Origin: SBAX01 sp964646605
GTDB lineage: Bacteria; Planctomycetota; Phycisphaerae; UBA1845
Assembly: GCA_964646605.1 (NCBI GenBank)
Contig: CAZYEX010000134.1
Coordinates: 60,888 to 124,887 of the forward strand
Length of the DNA: 64,000 nucleotides
Direction: 5' to 3'
Positions 8,385-17,319 of this stretch are shown one piece after another. The notes under the pieces were generated by a model, which saw nothing but the letters and a program-made list of their open reading frames with translations, had not been told where the DNA came from and made no database searches. Both the position numbers and the translations under genes were made by a program. The stretch's first letter is position 1. Every line of letters starts with the position of its first letter.

Positions 8385-8999
8385 TCAGAAGCGGTCCTCG
8401 AAACCGTGCAACTGATGATCGTGAAAGAGCCGGGCGACTTGGACGGCGAGCTTGGCGGAAAGCTCCTTGCAAATCTCATCCTTCGACTTCGCCGCAACCA
8501 CGGCCGCACCGGTCATTTTCACATTCAGGTATTGTCCCTCGATGCTCTCCGGCCAGGAGCGCACTTTCCGCCGTTCCTTCTTTTCGGTCGGGTTGACGAC
8601 CTTCACCGTCGCCGCGAGATAGGCGGCGTTGCCCGCGTCGACGATCATCTCTTCGGCCAGGAAATCCTGAATCTCGATCCAGATGACCTGCGCGGCGCCG
8701 GCCAACTCGCCGATTTCTCTGCAGCTTCGACCATTGAAGTCGGGAAGCGTTTGGCGGAGGGTCTGCTCGGTCTCCAAAGGCACGATTCGTTTGGCCGATT
8801 CCGTGCGGAGCAATTCCTGGCCCACGTCGTCCCAGATGTACCGTCGCGCCGCGGGCCAGTCGATGCGTTCATCCGCGTCGTCGATGAGGACCATCACCGA
8901 GCCCTCGGTGAGACGGAACTTGGCGTCGACGCGTTGACTGCATGCGCCCAGGCCTCCCAGCAAGAGAACCATCAGCACCCCGACGGCGCGCTTCGGCAC
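8385..8999 (-). CDS. Lipoprotein of unknown function
   Basis: From the GTG at 8999 the protein is 204 residues, with a basic start (VPKRAVG), a hydrophobic core and the lipobox LGGLGAC, i.e. a lipid-modified Cys near residue 20. The mature part is alpha/beta without a recognisable catalytic motif; it contains IWIEIQDFLAEEMIVDAGNA and a repeated '(Y/W)xxxVxxxxVxVxNPTEKKERR' strand pattern. Its gene lies 31 bp downstream of a second lipoprotein of similar size whose Y-x-x-E-x-x-x-F-x-I-R-D-P strand looks related, so the two may be paralogues. An upstream ATG at 9053 would overlap that gene. Confidence 0.7.
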   Translation of the reverse strand: MPKRAVGVLMVLLLGGLGACSQRVDAKFRLTEGSVMVLIDDADERIDWPAARRYIWDDVGQELLRTESAKRIVPLETEQTLRQTLPDFNGRSCREIGELAGAAQVIWIEIQDFLAEEMIVDAGNAAYLAATVKVVNPTEKKERRKVRSWPESIEGQYLNVKMTGAAVVAAKSKDEICKELSAKLAVQVARLFHDHQLHGFEDRF

Positions 9000-9030
9000 G
9001 AGGTCCGAACCTCGACGCTCAAGCCCTCTG

Positions 9031-9675
9031 TTACAACTGCACGGTGTGTTCATAGAATTTTCGGGCCACCTGTTCGGCGAATTTTCGATAGGTCGCCTCG
9101 CGGATGAGGGGGGCGTTGGTCGCCGTGAGCGGGACGGGAGAATCGTCGGGGTGGACGCACTTTACGGGGGTCAATTCGTATCGGCGCTGCTCGTCGCGTC
9201 CGGCGCGAACGTCGTGGACCGTGACCGAAGCCTGGATGCGGCCGCGGAGGAACTGCGGGGCCTGAGGATCACGAATCTGAAACTCGAGCAGTTCCATGTA
9301 GACCACGTAGTCCGTTTGGAATTGCCGTCCCACGGCGTAGGGGTCGATCTGGGCATCGAGGTTCTTCTGCAAGAACTCCTCGACGTCCCGCGGGTCAACC
9401 ACGTCGATGCCCATTTCTCGCCCGTTGAATTCCGCGAAGAGCTTGTCGCCCACGTAGGTGGCCAGCTCGAAACGGGCGAAGCGATAGTCGAAGAGCGTCG
9501 AAGGCTCGGTCCAGACCAGAATGGCCACTCGCTTGCCCGCGAGCTTGTCGAACTCCGGAGCGACTTTCTTCGTCGGTTCCATGACGAAGACCAAAGGGGT
9601 GAGGAGATTGCAGCCGGCGCTCAACAAGGACAAGAGCGCGAGTGCACGGGAAGTCCGAACGAATACGGAGGCCAT
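9031..9675 (-). CDS. Lipoprotein of unknown function
   Basis: A 214-residue secreted lipoprotein. MASVFVRTSRALALLSLLSAGC ends in a clear lipobox (LSAGC). The mature part begins with LAGKRVAILVWTEPSTLFDYRFARFELATYVGDKLF, i.e. a beta strand plus helix of the kind seen in periplasmic DUF4136- or LptE-like folds. It goes on to YVVYMELLEFQIRDPQAPQFLRGRIQASVTVHDV and a C-terminal helix. No catalytic residues stand out. The start at 9675 was chosen for its signal peptide; longer readings run into an unrelated antisense gene. It probably forms an operon with the next lipoprotein and the glycosyltransferase. Confidence 0.7.
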   Translation of the reverse strand: MASVFVRTSRALALLSLLSAGCNLLTPLVFVMEPTKKVAPEFDKLAGKRVAILVWTEPSTLFDYRFARFELATYVGDKLFAEFNGREMGIDVVDPRDVEEFLQKNLDAQIDPYAVGRQFQTDYVVYMELLEFQIRDPQAPQFLRGRIQASVTVHDVRAGRDEQRRYELTPVKCVHPDDSPVPLTATNAPLIREATYRKFAEQVARKFYEHTVQL

Positions 9676-9755
9676 AGGTCCAACTCCGTCCGGCCGGCGG
9701 GGCGAAAACGCCGCGCGAACCGGAAGCTCGCCGCCGAGCATATCGCATTTGCGGG

Positions 9756-10217
9756 TCATCCGCCAGTCAGAGGAATCCACATCGTCCATACCTTGTATCC
9801 CCAGCTTGCCAGCCAGGCCCCCAGGCAGAGCGCAATGGCTCGCGTGGAGCGGAGTCGGTCCCACCCCAACGCCGGCCAACGTCCGCGAACGAGCGTTGTG
9901 CAAGCAAGGGCGGCGGTCGCGGCGGTTGCCAAGGCGAGTGCGAATCCGAAAGGCTGGGCGAGGACGGCTGCCTTGAAGTGGCCGCGGACGGTGTGGGCGA
10001 AGGCGGTGCTTATGCCGCACGTCGGACAGGGTACACCCCACCTCACGGCCAGCGGACAGGGAGGAAAACCGGGCAGGTTCAACTGTTCGTGCGTACCGAA
10101 TCCCCGCGGGTCGGGCTGCAACCGCGCTGAAACCAACCACACACACGCGGACGCCGCCAGGACGCCGGATGCGACAAGTCGATGACGAAATGCTCCATCC
10201 ATATGGCCGTCCGTCAT
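9756..10217 (-). CDS. DUF2752 membrane protein
   Basis: A 153-residue integral membrane protein with the DUF2752 signature GVPCPTCGISTAFAHTVRG at about 63-81. It has three hydrophobic segments (about 15-30, 88-108 and 128-148). The family is widespread in planctomycetes and Bacteroidetes and its role is unknown; the conserved CPxCG suggests metal or thiol chemistry at the membrane surface. The alternative Met at 10202 is equally possible. It is divergently transcribed from, and overlaps the putative leader of, the UbiB-like gene. Confidence 0.85.
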   Translation of the reverse strand: MTDGHMDGAFRHRLVASGVLAASACVWLVSARLQPDPRGFGTHEQLNLPGFPPCPLAVRWGVPCPTCGISTAFAHTVRGHFKAAVLAQPFGFALALATAATAALACTTLVRGRWPALGWDRLRSTRAIALCLGAWLASWGYKVWTMWIPLTGG

Positions 10218-10292
10218 CGGGTCGCGGATCGGAATCCGTCGATGCCGCGCCGCGGTTTGACGCCCCGGACCCTTGCGGCGAGTCTATCGCGG

Positions 10293-11993
10293 ATGACCCC
10301 GCTGCAGTTTACTCGAAACATCCGCTCCCTCAACCGTCTGCGGCAGATCGCCACGGTTCTGACCCGCCACGGGTTCGGGCACGTGGTCACGCGGATGAAC
10401 CTGGGGCGCTTCGTTCCCTTGTGGATGTTGCGGCGGCCCGCCTCCGCGCCCGGCGGCGAATCGTCGGAGACTTCCGTGGGTCGGCGGTTCACGCTGGTGG
10501 CGGCGGAACTGGGACCGACGTTCGTCAAGCTCGGGCAGATGCTGAGCATGCGGCCCGACATCGTGCCCCCGCAGGTGTTGAAGGAACTCCGCACGCTGCA
10601 GGATGAAGTGCCGCCCTTTGACAACGCTCTGGCACTCGAAACGATCGCGCAGGAACTCCATCGACCGGTCAGCGAGTGCTTCTCGGCTTTCGATGAGCAG
10701 CCGATGGCCAGCGCCTCCATCGGACAGGTGTATCGCGCCAAAGGGAAAAAGGGCGAGGAGCTGGTGGTCAAAGTTCGCCGCCCGGGGATCGAGACGACGA
10801 TTCGGCTGGACATGCAGCTTTTGCACTCGTTGGCGGGTTCGCTGGAAGCGTTGGTTCCTGAATCGCGGCCCTATCGTCCGACGACGATCGTGGCGGAACT
10901 GGAACAGGCGCTGACCCGCGAACTGGATTACATTCACGAGGCCTCGACCACCTCGCGGTTCGCGGAGGCTTTCGCCGAGATGCCCGGCGTCCGCATTCCT
11001 CGGGTGCATTGGGACCTTTGCGGATCGCGGGTGCTGACACTCGAGGCTCTGCCGGGGCGGAGCCTGGAGCAGTGTCTGTCCGGCGAGCCGTCGGCGGAGT
11101 TCGACCGGCCTTTGATCGCCCGGCGCTTGGCCGATTGTTTCCTCAAGCAGGCGTTCGAGGTGGGGATGTTCCACGCCGATCCGCATCCGGGAAACTTGCT
11201 CATCGCCGCGCCGGCCACGGTCGGGCTGATCGACTTCGGGCAAGTGGGGACGATCACCGACGAGTGGATGACGGAGCTCCTGGTGATGGTTCTGGCGTGC
11301 GTGAATCACGAAGTGGGCGTGGTGATCGATGCCCTCGCGGACATGGGGGCGTTCCGGCCGGAGACGGATCGGGGAAACCTGGAACGCGCCCTGCAGGTGC
11401 TCTTGGACAAGTACTACGGGCTGCCGATCAAGCGCTTCGACTTGGCGGTCCTCTTGACCGAGTTCTCGGAGATCATTCGCCGCAACGACGTGGTGGTCCC
11501 GCGGGATTTGCTGCTCCTCACCAAGGCGTTCGCCACGGTGGCGGGGATCACGGCGCGGTTGGATCCGGAGCTGGACCTGCTGGAACTGCTCCGCCCGCGG
11601 CTCAAGCAGGCCCTGGGTGAGCGTTTGTCGCCCTCGCGGGTCGCGCGTGGAACGGTGCTGCTGGGCTGGCACTTATTGAGCATCGCCCGGCAAGCGCCGG
11701 TGCAGTTGCGTCAAGCCATGCGGCGTTTAGCCGCGGGCGGATGGCAGCTGAACGTTCGCCACGAGAACCTCGACCGCCTGATCGCGGAGTTGGATCGATC
11801 CGGCAACCGTCTGGCCTTCTCGGTGGTCATTGCCGCGATCATCGTGGGCAGCTCGGTGGTGGTCAGCGCCAACACGCAGATGAAGGTGCTCGGACTGGAC
11901 GTGCAAACGCTGGGTATGGTCGGGTACCTGTTCGCGGGGGTGTTGGGATTGGGATTGAGCTGGGCGATTTTTCGCAGCGGGAGACTCCACTGA
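10293..11993 (+). CDS. ABC1/UbiB-family atypical kinase
   Basis: A 566-residue UbiB/ADCK-type protein-kinase-like ATPase that supports isoprenoid quinone biosynthesis in characterised relatives. All family marks are present: KLGQMLSMRPDIVP (the KxGQ motif), the Ala-rich loop PMASASIGQVYRA, VVKVRRPGI, FHADPHPGNLL and IDFGQVG. Two C-terminal membrane helices (VVIAAIIVGSSVVV and LFAGVLGLGLSWAIF) anchor it. I favour the start at 10293 because MTPLQFTRNIRSLNRLRQI is where family members usually begin. An ATG at 10242 would add 17 residues and overlap the divergent DUF2752 gene less than the longest frame does. Confidence 0.92.
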   Translation: MTPLQFTRNIRSLNRLRQIATVLTRHGFGHVVTRMNLGRFVPLWMLRRPASAPGGESSETSVGRRFTLVAAELGPTFVKLGQMLSMRPDIVPPQVLKELRTLQDEVPPFDNALALETIAQELHRPVSECFSAFDEQPMASASIGQVYRAKGKKGEELVVKVRRPGIETTIRLDMQLLHSLAGSLEALVPESRPYRPTTIVAELEQALTRELDYIHEASTTSRFAEAFAEMPGVRIPRVHWDLCGSRVLTLEALPGRSLEQCLSGEPSAEFDRPLIARRLADCFLKQAFEVGMFHADPHPGNLLIAAPATVGLIDFGQVGTITDEWMTELLVMVLACVNHEVGVVIDALADMGAFRPETDRGNLERALQVLLDKYYGLPIKRFDLAVLLTEFSEIIRRNDVVVPRDLLLLTKAFATVAGITARLDPELDLLELLRPRLKQALGERLSPSRVARGTVLLGWHLLSIARQAPVQLRQAMRRLAAGGWQLNVRHENLDRLIAELDRSGNRLAFSVVIAAIIVGSSVVVSANTQMKVLGLDVQTLGMVGYLFAGVLGLGLSWAIFRSGRLH

Positions 11994-12004
11994 CGCGTCC
12001 AGCG

Positions 12005-12850
12005 TCACCCCTCGTCGGTGCCTAAGTCTGACACCACGGATGTGGGCGGCGCTACCGTTTGGGCGCGCTTCGACGACGTGTCGGGATCGGCGCTCAGAAT
12101 CGCGCTCAGCTCCCGAACGGCGGCCTCGATTTGGGCCACGACCTGCTCGATCCGATTGCGATGCCATGCGTCGTCGAGGGGCGGGGGGCGGGGCGTCTTG
12201 TCTGATGCCAGTGCTTGGGCACCTTTCGGACCGCCGTTGTCCCTCGCCGTTGCGGACGCGGCGAGTTGCGTCGCTTTCGCCAGTTCCGCCTCGGCGGCGG
12301 CGAGAGCATCCTCGAGGGACAGGGTCTCGGCCGGCGGCTCGGGCGTGATGTCGGATGCCAGCGAGATGGCTCCGCTCTCGACCGCTTCCTGCACGATGTT
12401 CTCGGCTTGCTCGTTGACCACCGACATGACGATCTCGTTGCGCACGTCGCCGAATTCTCGATCGACGATGGTGACCATTTGCTCGACGACCGGTTGCTGG
12501 GCGTCACGGACGATTTGCTGAAGTTCGGCGCGCTGCTGGGGCGAATACTTCGCTTCCGCCAAGGGGATGGAGCGGACGGCGGAGGAGGCCAGGCGGCGGC
12601 GGATGCGGCGAAGCAGCTCCAGTTCGGTCCGAATTTCGCGGAGCTGCTCGAACGAGTCGGCGGTGGCGCGAACGAGGCGTCCTTCTCGAGGAATGGTGAA
12701 GGTCCGAGGGAACTGCGCGGACTCGGCTTGCCCGGTACCCAGCGCCAAAACGCCACCCCAACGGTAACCGCGTCGTCTACTCCGACCGGCGCGCGTGTGC
12801 CGGTCCTGGACCACGTTCTTCCCTTCGGCGTTTGGAGGTCCAAGGTTCAT
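12005..12850 (-). CDS. Hypothetical coiled-coil protein
   Basis: 281 residues, not recognised. The centre is rich in charged heptads (SFEQLREIRTELELLRRIRRRL; QQRAELQQIVRDAQQPVVEQMVTIVDREF), predicting long helices or a coiled coil. The later LEDALAAAEAELAKATQLAASATA continues that pattern, and the C-terminus is Ser/Pro/Thr-rich. A weakly hydrophobic GGVLALGTGQAESAQ near residues 31-45 could be a poor signal. Of the competing frames here I prefer this one for its amphipathic helices; the opposite frame is Ser/Ala-rich and without structure. It is convergent with the UbiB gene, with 11 bp between the stops, and divergent from the MMPL transporter. Confidence 0.6.
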   Translation of the reverse strand: MNLGPPNAEGKNVVQDRHTRAGRSRRRGYRWGGVLALGTGQAESAQFPRTFTIPREGRLVRATADSFEQLREIRTELELLRRIRRRLASSAVRSIPLAEAKYSPQQRAELQQIVRDAQQPVVEQMVTIVDREFGDVRNEIVMSVVNEQAENIVQEAVESGAISLASDITPEPPAETLSLEDALAAAEAELAKATQLAASATARDNGGPKGAQALASDKTPRPPPLDDAWHRNRIEQVVAQIEAAVRELSAILSADPDTSSKRAQTVAPPTSVVSDLGTDEG

Positions 12851-13003
12851 TACGGGTCGTCGCGGGGATCTGGCGGGGGCGGATCGACGGATCAGCGACG
12901 TGGTTGGGGCGGCTGCGATCGGGTAGATTCGCGGTCGCGGCGGGTCCGATAGCTTGTTCGCGGTGCAAAGGCATTGGCACGCTTGAAACGGAACGGTCCG
13001 GGA

Positions 13004-15244
13004 ATGATGGAACGGTGGGCGCGTAGCGTCGTTCGACATGCGTGGAGATGGATCGCGGCCTGGGTCGTGGCCGCGGCGGTCATTTGGGGACCGGCGCCGC
13101 GCATTCCGAACCTCCTGGAAGATGACGCTACGGGGTTCTTGCCGGCGGAGATGCCGTCGCAACGGGCGTGGGCGCGGCTCAAGGCGGAGTTTCCGGATTC
13201 GGCGGCGGGGAGCCGGGCGGCGGTCGTGTTCGCACGCGAGGGCGGGCTTACGCCGGAGGATGAGCGGTATGTCAATTCGGTGGCACGAGCACTCACGGAT
13301 CAGTCGGCGACGTGGCACTGGCGGGTGCGGGCGGTCGAGGTTTCGCCGCATCTGCAACCCATTCTCGAAAGCCGGGACGGCTGCGCGGCCGTGATCGCCG
13401 TCGATTTGCCCGCGGAGATGCTCACGCATAGTTCCGTGCGGCGGGTGCGTGAAATCAAGCGCGAGCTGGCGGCGCGGGCGACGCCGGGGGGATTGCAAGT
13501 CGAGGTTTCGGGCAACGCGGCGATAGGCGAGCTGTTGGACGCCAACGCCAAGCGAGATGTCGATCGCACGACACTGTGGGCGGTCGGCGCGGTGACGGTG
13601 ATTCTCGCACTGACCTATCGTTCATTGTTGGCGACGCTCTTGCCGCTGGTCACGATCGGGGCGGCGCTGTTGGTTTCGCTGGGAACGATCGGTTGGGCGG
13701 CGTCGTGGGGCTGGCCCATCAACGGGTTGGTGGAGATGTTCGTCATCGTGCTCGTGGTGGGCGCGGGGGTGGACTACTGTTTGTTTGTGTTCTCGCGTTT
13801 TCGCGAGGAATGGGCGGCGGGAGAAGGCGCGGCGCGGGCGGTCGTGGAGTCTTCGACGGCCCATGCGGGTCCGGCGATTTTGGCGAGCGCCGGGACCAAC
13901 GCCCTGGGATTGGCGACGTTGGCGTTGGCGCGGAACCGCGACCTGTATACGTCGGGAGTCACGATTGCGTTTTCGCTGGCCATCGCGGCGCTGGCCGTCT
14001 TGAGCCTCACCCCGGCACTGATGCGCGTGGCGGGCGGGAGGCTGATCTCGTTGCGGGCGAGCCATCGGGTTGTGGGGCAACGCGACAGCGCCATCTGGCG
14101 ATGGGCGGGGTGGGCGGCGACGCGGTTTCCGGTCGTGGTGATCGTGGTGGTTTCCGCGGTGCTGGTCCCGGCGGCGGTGTTGGGTTGGAGAACGCCGTTT
14201 CTCTATGATTCGTATGCGGAATTCCCGCCGGAATCGGGGTTCGTGCGTGGGGCGCGGTTGTATCAGAAGCACTTCTTCGGGGGTCAGGGTGTCAGTGAAA
14301 TGACACTGGTGTTGACGACGCCGCACGATTTGCGAGAGCCCGCGGCGCTGGAGGCCTTGCGGAAGGGAATGGACGGGGTCGCGGCAGGATTGCGGAGCGA
14401 GGTTCCGGTGGTGTATCAGCGGGATTTGCAAGACCCGCTGGGGCAGGTGCGCACGGAGGAGTCGGGGTCGGCCTCGGCCCTGACGCGGCTGTTGGTCGGG
14501 CCGCTTGCACAGCGGCTGGCCTTCGACGCATACATTGGACAGAGCGGGCGTTCGACGCGGATTGATCTTGGGGTGCGCGTCGAGCCGCGGAGCGTCGCGG
14601 CGATGGCGCTCGTGGAGCGTATTCGGGCAAGCGTGGAGCGCTTGCTGGAAGGCTTCGCGGGCGGGCAGGTGGGCGTGGAAGTGGCGGGCGAGGCGGCGAC
14701 GTATGCGGACATGCGGGCCTTGCGCACCCGCGATTTTCGAGTGATCGCCGCGGCTGCGTGCGGGTTGATCTTCTTGATTCTCGTGGCCCTGGTCCGCTCA
14801 CCGACCCAGGCTGCAATTTTGGTTGCGGCTACGTTTGTCACCTACCTGTCCACGCTGGGGGCGACGCGGATGATCGTGGGGGCGGTTTGGGGATTGCCGG
14901 GGTTGAGTTGGCAGATCGACTTTCTGCTGTTTGTCATCATCATGAGCCTGGGGCAGGACTACAACATTTTCGTGGTGGCGAGGATTCACGAGGAGATGCG
15001 CTCTCGCCCGCCTCGGGAGGCGATCGAAGCGGCGATCCGGCGGACCGGCGGTGTGGTGAGCAGTTGCGGGATCATCATGGCAGCGACGTTCGCTTCGATG
15101 TTCTCGGGGTCGCTGCTGGTGCTGAAGGAGTTCGCGATCGCGCTTCCGCTGGGGATTTTGGTGGACACTTTCCTGGTCCGGCCGTTGCTGGTTCCGGCGG
15201 TGCTCCTTCTGCTGGTCGGTCGGCGGGGTCGGGCGGTCTTATAG
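13004..15244 (+). CDS. MMPL/RND-family transporter
   Basis: A 746-residue exporter of the MMPL/HpnN type. It is built as two repeats, each with one membrane helix, a large extracytoplasmic domain and a five-helix sterol-sensing-like bundle. The first bundle is at about residues 190-350 (TTLWAVGAVTVILALTYRS, FVIVLVVGAGVDYCLFVFSRF), the second at about 575-745 (AAACGLIFLILVALV, IMSLGQDYNIFVVARI). The helix-4 motifs GAGVDYCLF and SLGQDYNIF carry the Asp residues expected for proton coupling. Candidate substrates are lipids or hopanoids, which the context does not resolve. I chose the ATG pair at 13004-13009; a TTG at 12974 is possible. Confidence 0.9.
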   Translation: MMERWARSVVRHAWRWIAAWVVAAAVIWGPAPRIPNLLEDDATGFLPAEMPSQRAWARLKAEFPDSAAGSRAAVVFAREGGLTPEDERYVNSVARALTDQSATWHWRVRAVEVSPHLQPILESRDGCAAVIAVDLPAEMLTHSSVRRVREIKRELAARATPGGLQVEVSGNAAIGELLDANAKRDVDRTTLWAVGAVTVILALTYRSLLATLLPLVTIGAALLVSLGTIGWAASWGWPINGLVEMFVIVLVVGAGVDYCLFVFSRFREEWAAGEGAARAVVESSTAHAGPAILASAGTNALGLATLALARNRDLYTSGVTIAFSLAIAALAVLSLTPALMRVAGGRLISLRASHRVVGQRDSAIWRWAGWAATRFPVVVIVVVSAVLVPAAVLGWRTPFLYDSYAEFPPESGFVRGARLYQKHFFGGQGVSEMTLVLTTPHDLREPAALEALRKGMDGVAAGLRSEVPVVYQRDLQDPLGQVRTEESGSASALTRLLVGPLAQRLAFDAYIGQSGRSTRIDLGVRVEPRSVAAMALVERIRASVERLLEGFAGGQVGVEVAGEAATYADMRALRTRDFRVIAAAACGLIFLILVALVRSPTQAAILVAATFVTYLSTLGATRMIVGAVWGLPGLSWQIDFLLFVIIMSLGQDYNIFVVARIHEEMRSRPPREAIEAAIRRTGGVVSSCGIIMAATFASMFSGSLLVLKEFAIALPLGILVDTFLVRPLLVPAVLLLLVGRRGRAVL

Positions 15245-15257
15245 AAACATCACCTTT

Positions 15258-15311
15258 CGACCCTCACCCCCTGCCCCTCTCCCGCGTGGAAAGGGGGGAG
15301 GGTTGGGGTCG
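15258..15311. terminator. Long GC-rich inverted repeat downstream of the MMPL gene
   Basis: CGACCCTCACCCC... pairs with ...GGGGTTGGGGTCG across about 50 nt, with CCCTCTCCC facing GGGGGGAGGG at the base of the loop. It starts 14 bp after the transporter stop. There is no T-run, so it may act as an RNA-stabilising hairpin or REP-like repeat rather than as a strong intrinsic terminator. The rest of the 15245-15466 gap shows no FMN-riboswitch core ahead of ribE. Confidence 0.45.
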
Positions 15312-15466
15312 CGGACCGGGAACTTGAAGTCCATGGCAATCCGCCGTGGGCGGATTCGCCGTCGGGGCGAAGAAGTGGTCGAATCGCCGTTCCACCCACG
15401 TCCTCTGCCCTTTTGGAGGTATGATCCAGCATCGGGGATGTGGGCTTTGGGAGTGCGATCTGAGGG

Positions 15467-16099
15467 ATGTTCACGGGAATCGTGGAATCGACGGGGACCA
15501 TCGTGGAGACCCGCGTTGCGGCGGGCGGGCGGCGAGTCCGCGTGGACGTCGGGTCGATGGCCGGCGAATGCCGCGGCGGGGATAGCGTCTGTATTCAGGG
15601 GGTCTGCCTGACGGTCGCGGGCGCGGAGGGAACGACGCTTGTGTTCGATGTGGTTCGAGAAACCTTAGACCGCACGACGCTGGGGCGAAAGGAAGTCGGC
15701 GATCGCGTGAACCTGGAGCGATCCCTGCGGGTGGGGGATCGGCTCGACGGGCACATTGTCCAGGGACATATCGACGGGCGTGCGGTGGTGGAGGGTATGA
15801 CCGTCGTCGGCGGCGACCACGTAGTTCGGTTCTGCGCTGATGAGAACCTGTCGCCGTATCTCATTCCCAAGGGTTCGATCGCGTTGGACGGCGTGTCGCT
15901 GACCCTGGTCGAGCCGCGCGAGCGGAGGTTTTCCGTGGCGCTTATTCCGACGACATTGGAGAGGACGACGTTGGGTTCGCTGCGGGTGGGCGACGAAGTG
16001 AACGTGGAGACGGATTTCATGGTGCGGACGATCGTTCATCGCCTGGATGAGATATCGTGCGGGAATCGGGTCACAACGGCGAAGGCGGGTTTGGCATGA
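15467..16099 (+). CDS. ribE: Riboflavin synthase, alpha chain
   Basis: It catalyses the dismutation of two 6,7-dimethyl-8-ribityllumazines to riboflavin plus the pyrimidinedione. The 210 residues form the two lumazine-binding repeats. MFTGIVESTG is the invariant N-terminus, GHIVQGHIDG sits at the repeat boundary, and SIALDGVSLTLVE...FSVALIPTTLERTTL is the second-repeat equivalent of CIQGVCLTV...FDVVRETLDRTTL. Length and motifs match the family. Its stop overlaps the pdxA start (ATGA at 16096-16099), so the two cofactor genes are translationally coupled. Confidence 0.95.
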   Translation: MFTGIVESTGTIVETRVAAGGRRVRVDVGSMAGECRGGDSVCIQGVCLTVAGAEGTTLVFDVVRETLDRTTLGRKEVGDRVNLERSLRVGDRLDGHIVQGHIDGRAVVEGMTVVGGDHVVRFCADENLSPYLIPKGSIALDGVSLTLVEPRERRFSVALIPTTLERTTLGSLRVGDEVNVETDFMVRTIVHRLDEISCGNRVTTAKAGLA

Positions 16100-17205
16100 G
16101 TTTGGGGGCGCCGGCTGGATCGTCTTCGGTTGGGAATGGGAACGGTAAACCGCTCATCGCGGTGACGATGGGCGACCCCAGCGGGATTGGCGCGGAGGTG
16201 ACGGTCAAGGCGCTGGCGGACCCGGAGGTCCGCGGCATGGGACGGTTTGCTATTTACGGCGTCGCGGAGGTGCTGGAGGCGGCGGCGGATGCGGCGGGGA
16301 TTCGGCCCTATTGGTTTCGTGTGGGCGCGGGCCACCCGTTGCGCGTGGACAGCGGCGTGGTCGTGGTGGACTTTGAACAATACGCGGCGGGGTTGTGGGT
16401 GAATGCCCGACCGACGGTGGAGGGCGGACGGGCGTCACTGGGGTTTTTCGAGGCGGCGATCGAGGCGGCTCGCGGGGGAAGCGTCGATGCGATCGTGACC
16501 GGGCCGATCCATAAGGTGAGTTGGAAACTGGCGGGGTGCCGATTCCCGGGGCACACGGAAAAAATCGCCGAGGCGTTCAAGGTCAAGCGTTTTACGATGG
16601 CGTTCATGGGCGGCGGGTTGCGGGTGGCGCTGGCCAGCGGGCATGTGGGGCTATTCGAGCTTCGCAATCAGTTCACCATCGGACTGGTGTTTCAGCCCAT
16701 TGACTTGCTGCACGAGGCGTTGCGGGGTTGGTTGGGGATCGAGCATCCGCGGATCGCGGTGGCGGGACTGAACCCTCACGCCGGGGAGGATGGTCAATTC
16801 GGGGATGAGGAGCGGCGGGTGATCGAGCCGGCGGTGCAGATGGCGCGGAACGCGGGGATCGACGTGGAGGGGCCGTTTCCGGCGGACACGCTGTTTGCGG
16901 CGCATCGACGGGCTCGATACGACGGATTCGTGGCTATGTACCACGACCAGGGGTTGATTCCGGTGAAGCTGCTGGCGTTCGGGTCGGCGGTGAACGTGAC
17001 CTTGGGGCTGCCGATCATTCGGACGAGCGTGGATCACGGGACGGCGTTCGACATCGCGGGAACGAACAGCGCCGACCCGGGGAGCATGAAGGCGGCGCTG
17101 CGTTTGGCGTGTCAGTGGGCGGCGCGGGCGGCGAAGGCGGGAGGGGTGAGCGTGCCGGCCCCGTCGGCGGCGGGGATTGACAGCCATGCCCTGGGCGGGG
17201 AATAA
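16096..17205 (+). CDS. pdxA: 4-hydroxythreonine-4-phosphate dehydrogenase
   Basis: PdxA oxidises 4-phosphohydroxy-L-threonine with NAD(P)+ in the DXP-dependent pyridoxal 5'-phosphate pathway. The 369-residue protein shows PLIAVTMGDPSGIGAE at the N-terminus, VTGPIHKVSWKLAGCRFPGHTE (substrate loop and metal His), GLNPHAGEDGQFGDEE and YHDQGLIPVKLLAFG, followed by IIRTSVDHGTAFDIAG. These are the standard metal- and substrate-binding blocks. The start at 16096 overlaps the ribE stop by four bases. The 13 residues before the conserved core are a Gly/Ser-rich extension. Confidence 0.95.
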   Translation: MSLGAPAGSSSVGNGNGKPLIAVTMGDPSGIGAEVTVKALADPEVRGMGRFAIYGVAEVLEAAADAAGIRPYWFRVGAGHPLRVDSGVVVVDFEQYAAGLWVNARPTVEGGRASLGFFEAAIEAARGGSVDAIVTGPIHKVSWKLAGCRFPGHTEKIAEAFKVKRFTMAFMGGGLRVALASGHVGLFELRNQFTIGLVFQPIDLLHEALRGWLGIEHPRIAVAGLNPHAGEDGQFGDEERRVIEPAVQMARNAGIDVEGPFPADTLFAAHRRARYDGFVAMYHDQGLIPVKLLAFGSAVNVTLGLPIIRTSVDHGTAFDIAGTNSADPGSMKAALRLACQWAARAAKAGGVSVPAPSAAGIDSHALGGE

Positions 17206-17319
17206 TCGTCCCTTGGAAGCGGTCGACCTGGAGTGAGGCATGCGGTACGGGTGGGTCGGGATGCCGCCGGACCTGCTTTACGCCGAAATCGCTACACCGC
17301 CTACGTTCGGAGCAGGCTT

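Noticed and set aside
12018..12521. Plus-strand 167-codon frame opposite the coiled-coil gene
   Set aside because: Its translation is Ser/Ala/Thr-rich without structure, whereas the minus-strand frame gives regular amphipathic helices. It is the usual shadow frame of high-GC DNA.
15312..15466. FMN riboswitch ahead of ribE
   Set aside because: I looked for the conserved GGGGCAGGGTGAAATTCC / ACCGGCGGT cores and found none; the gap is GC-rich without the expected multibranch helices.
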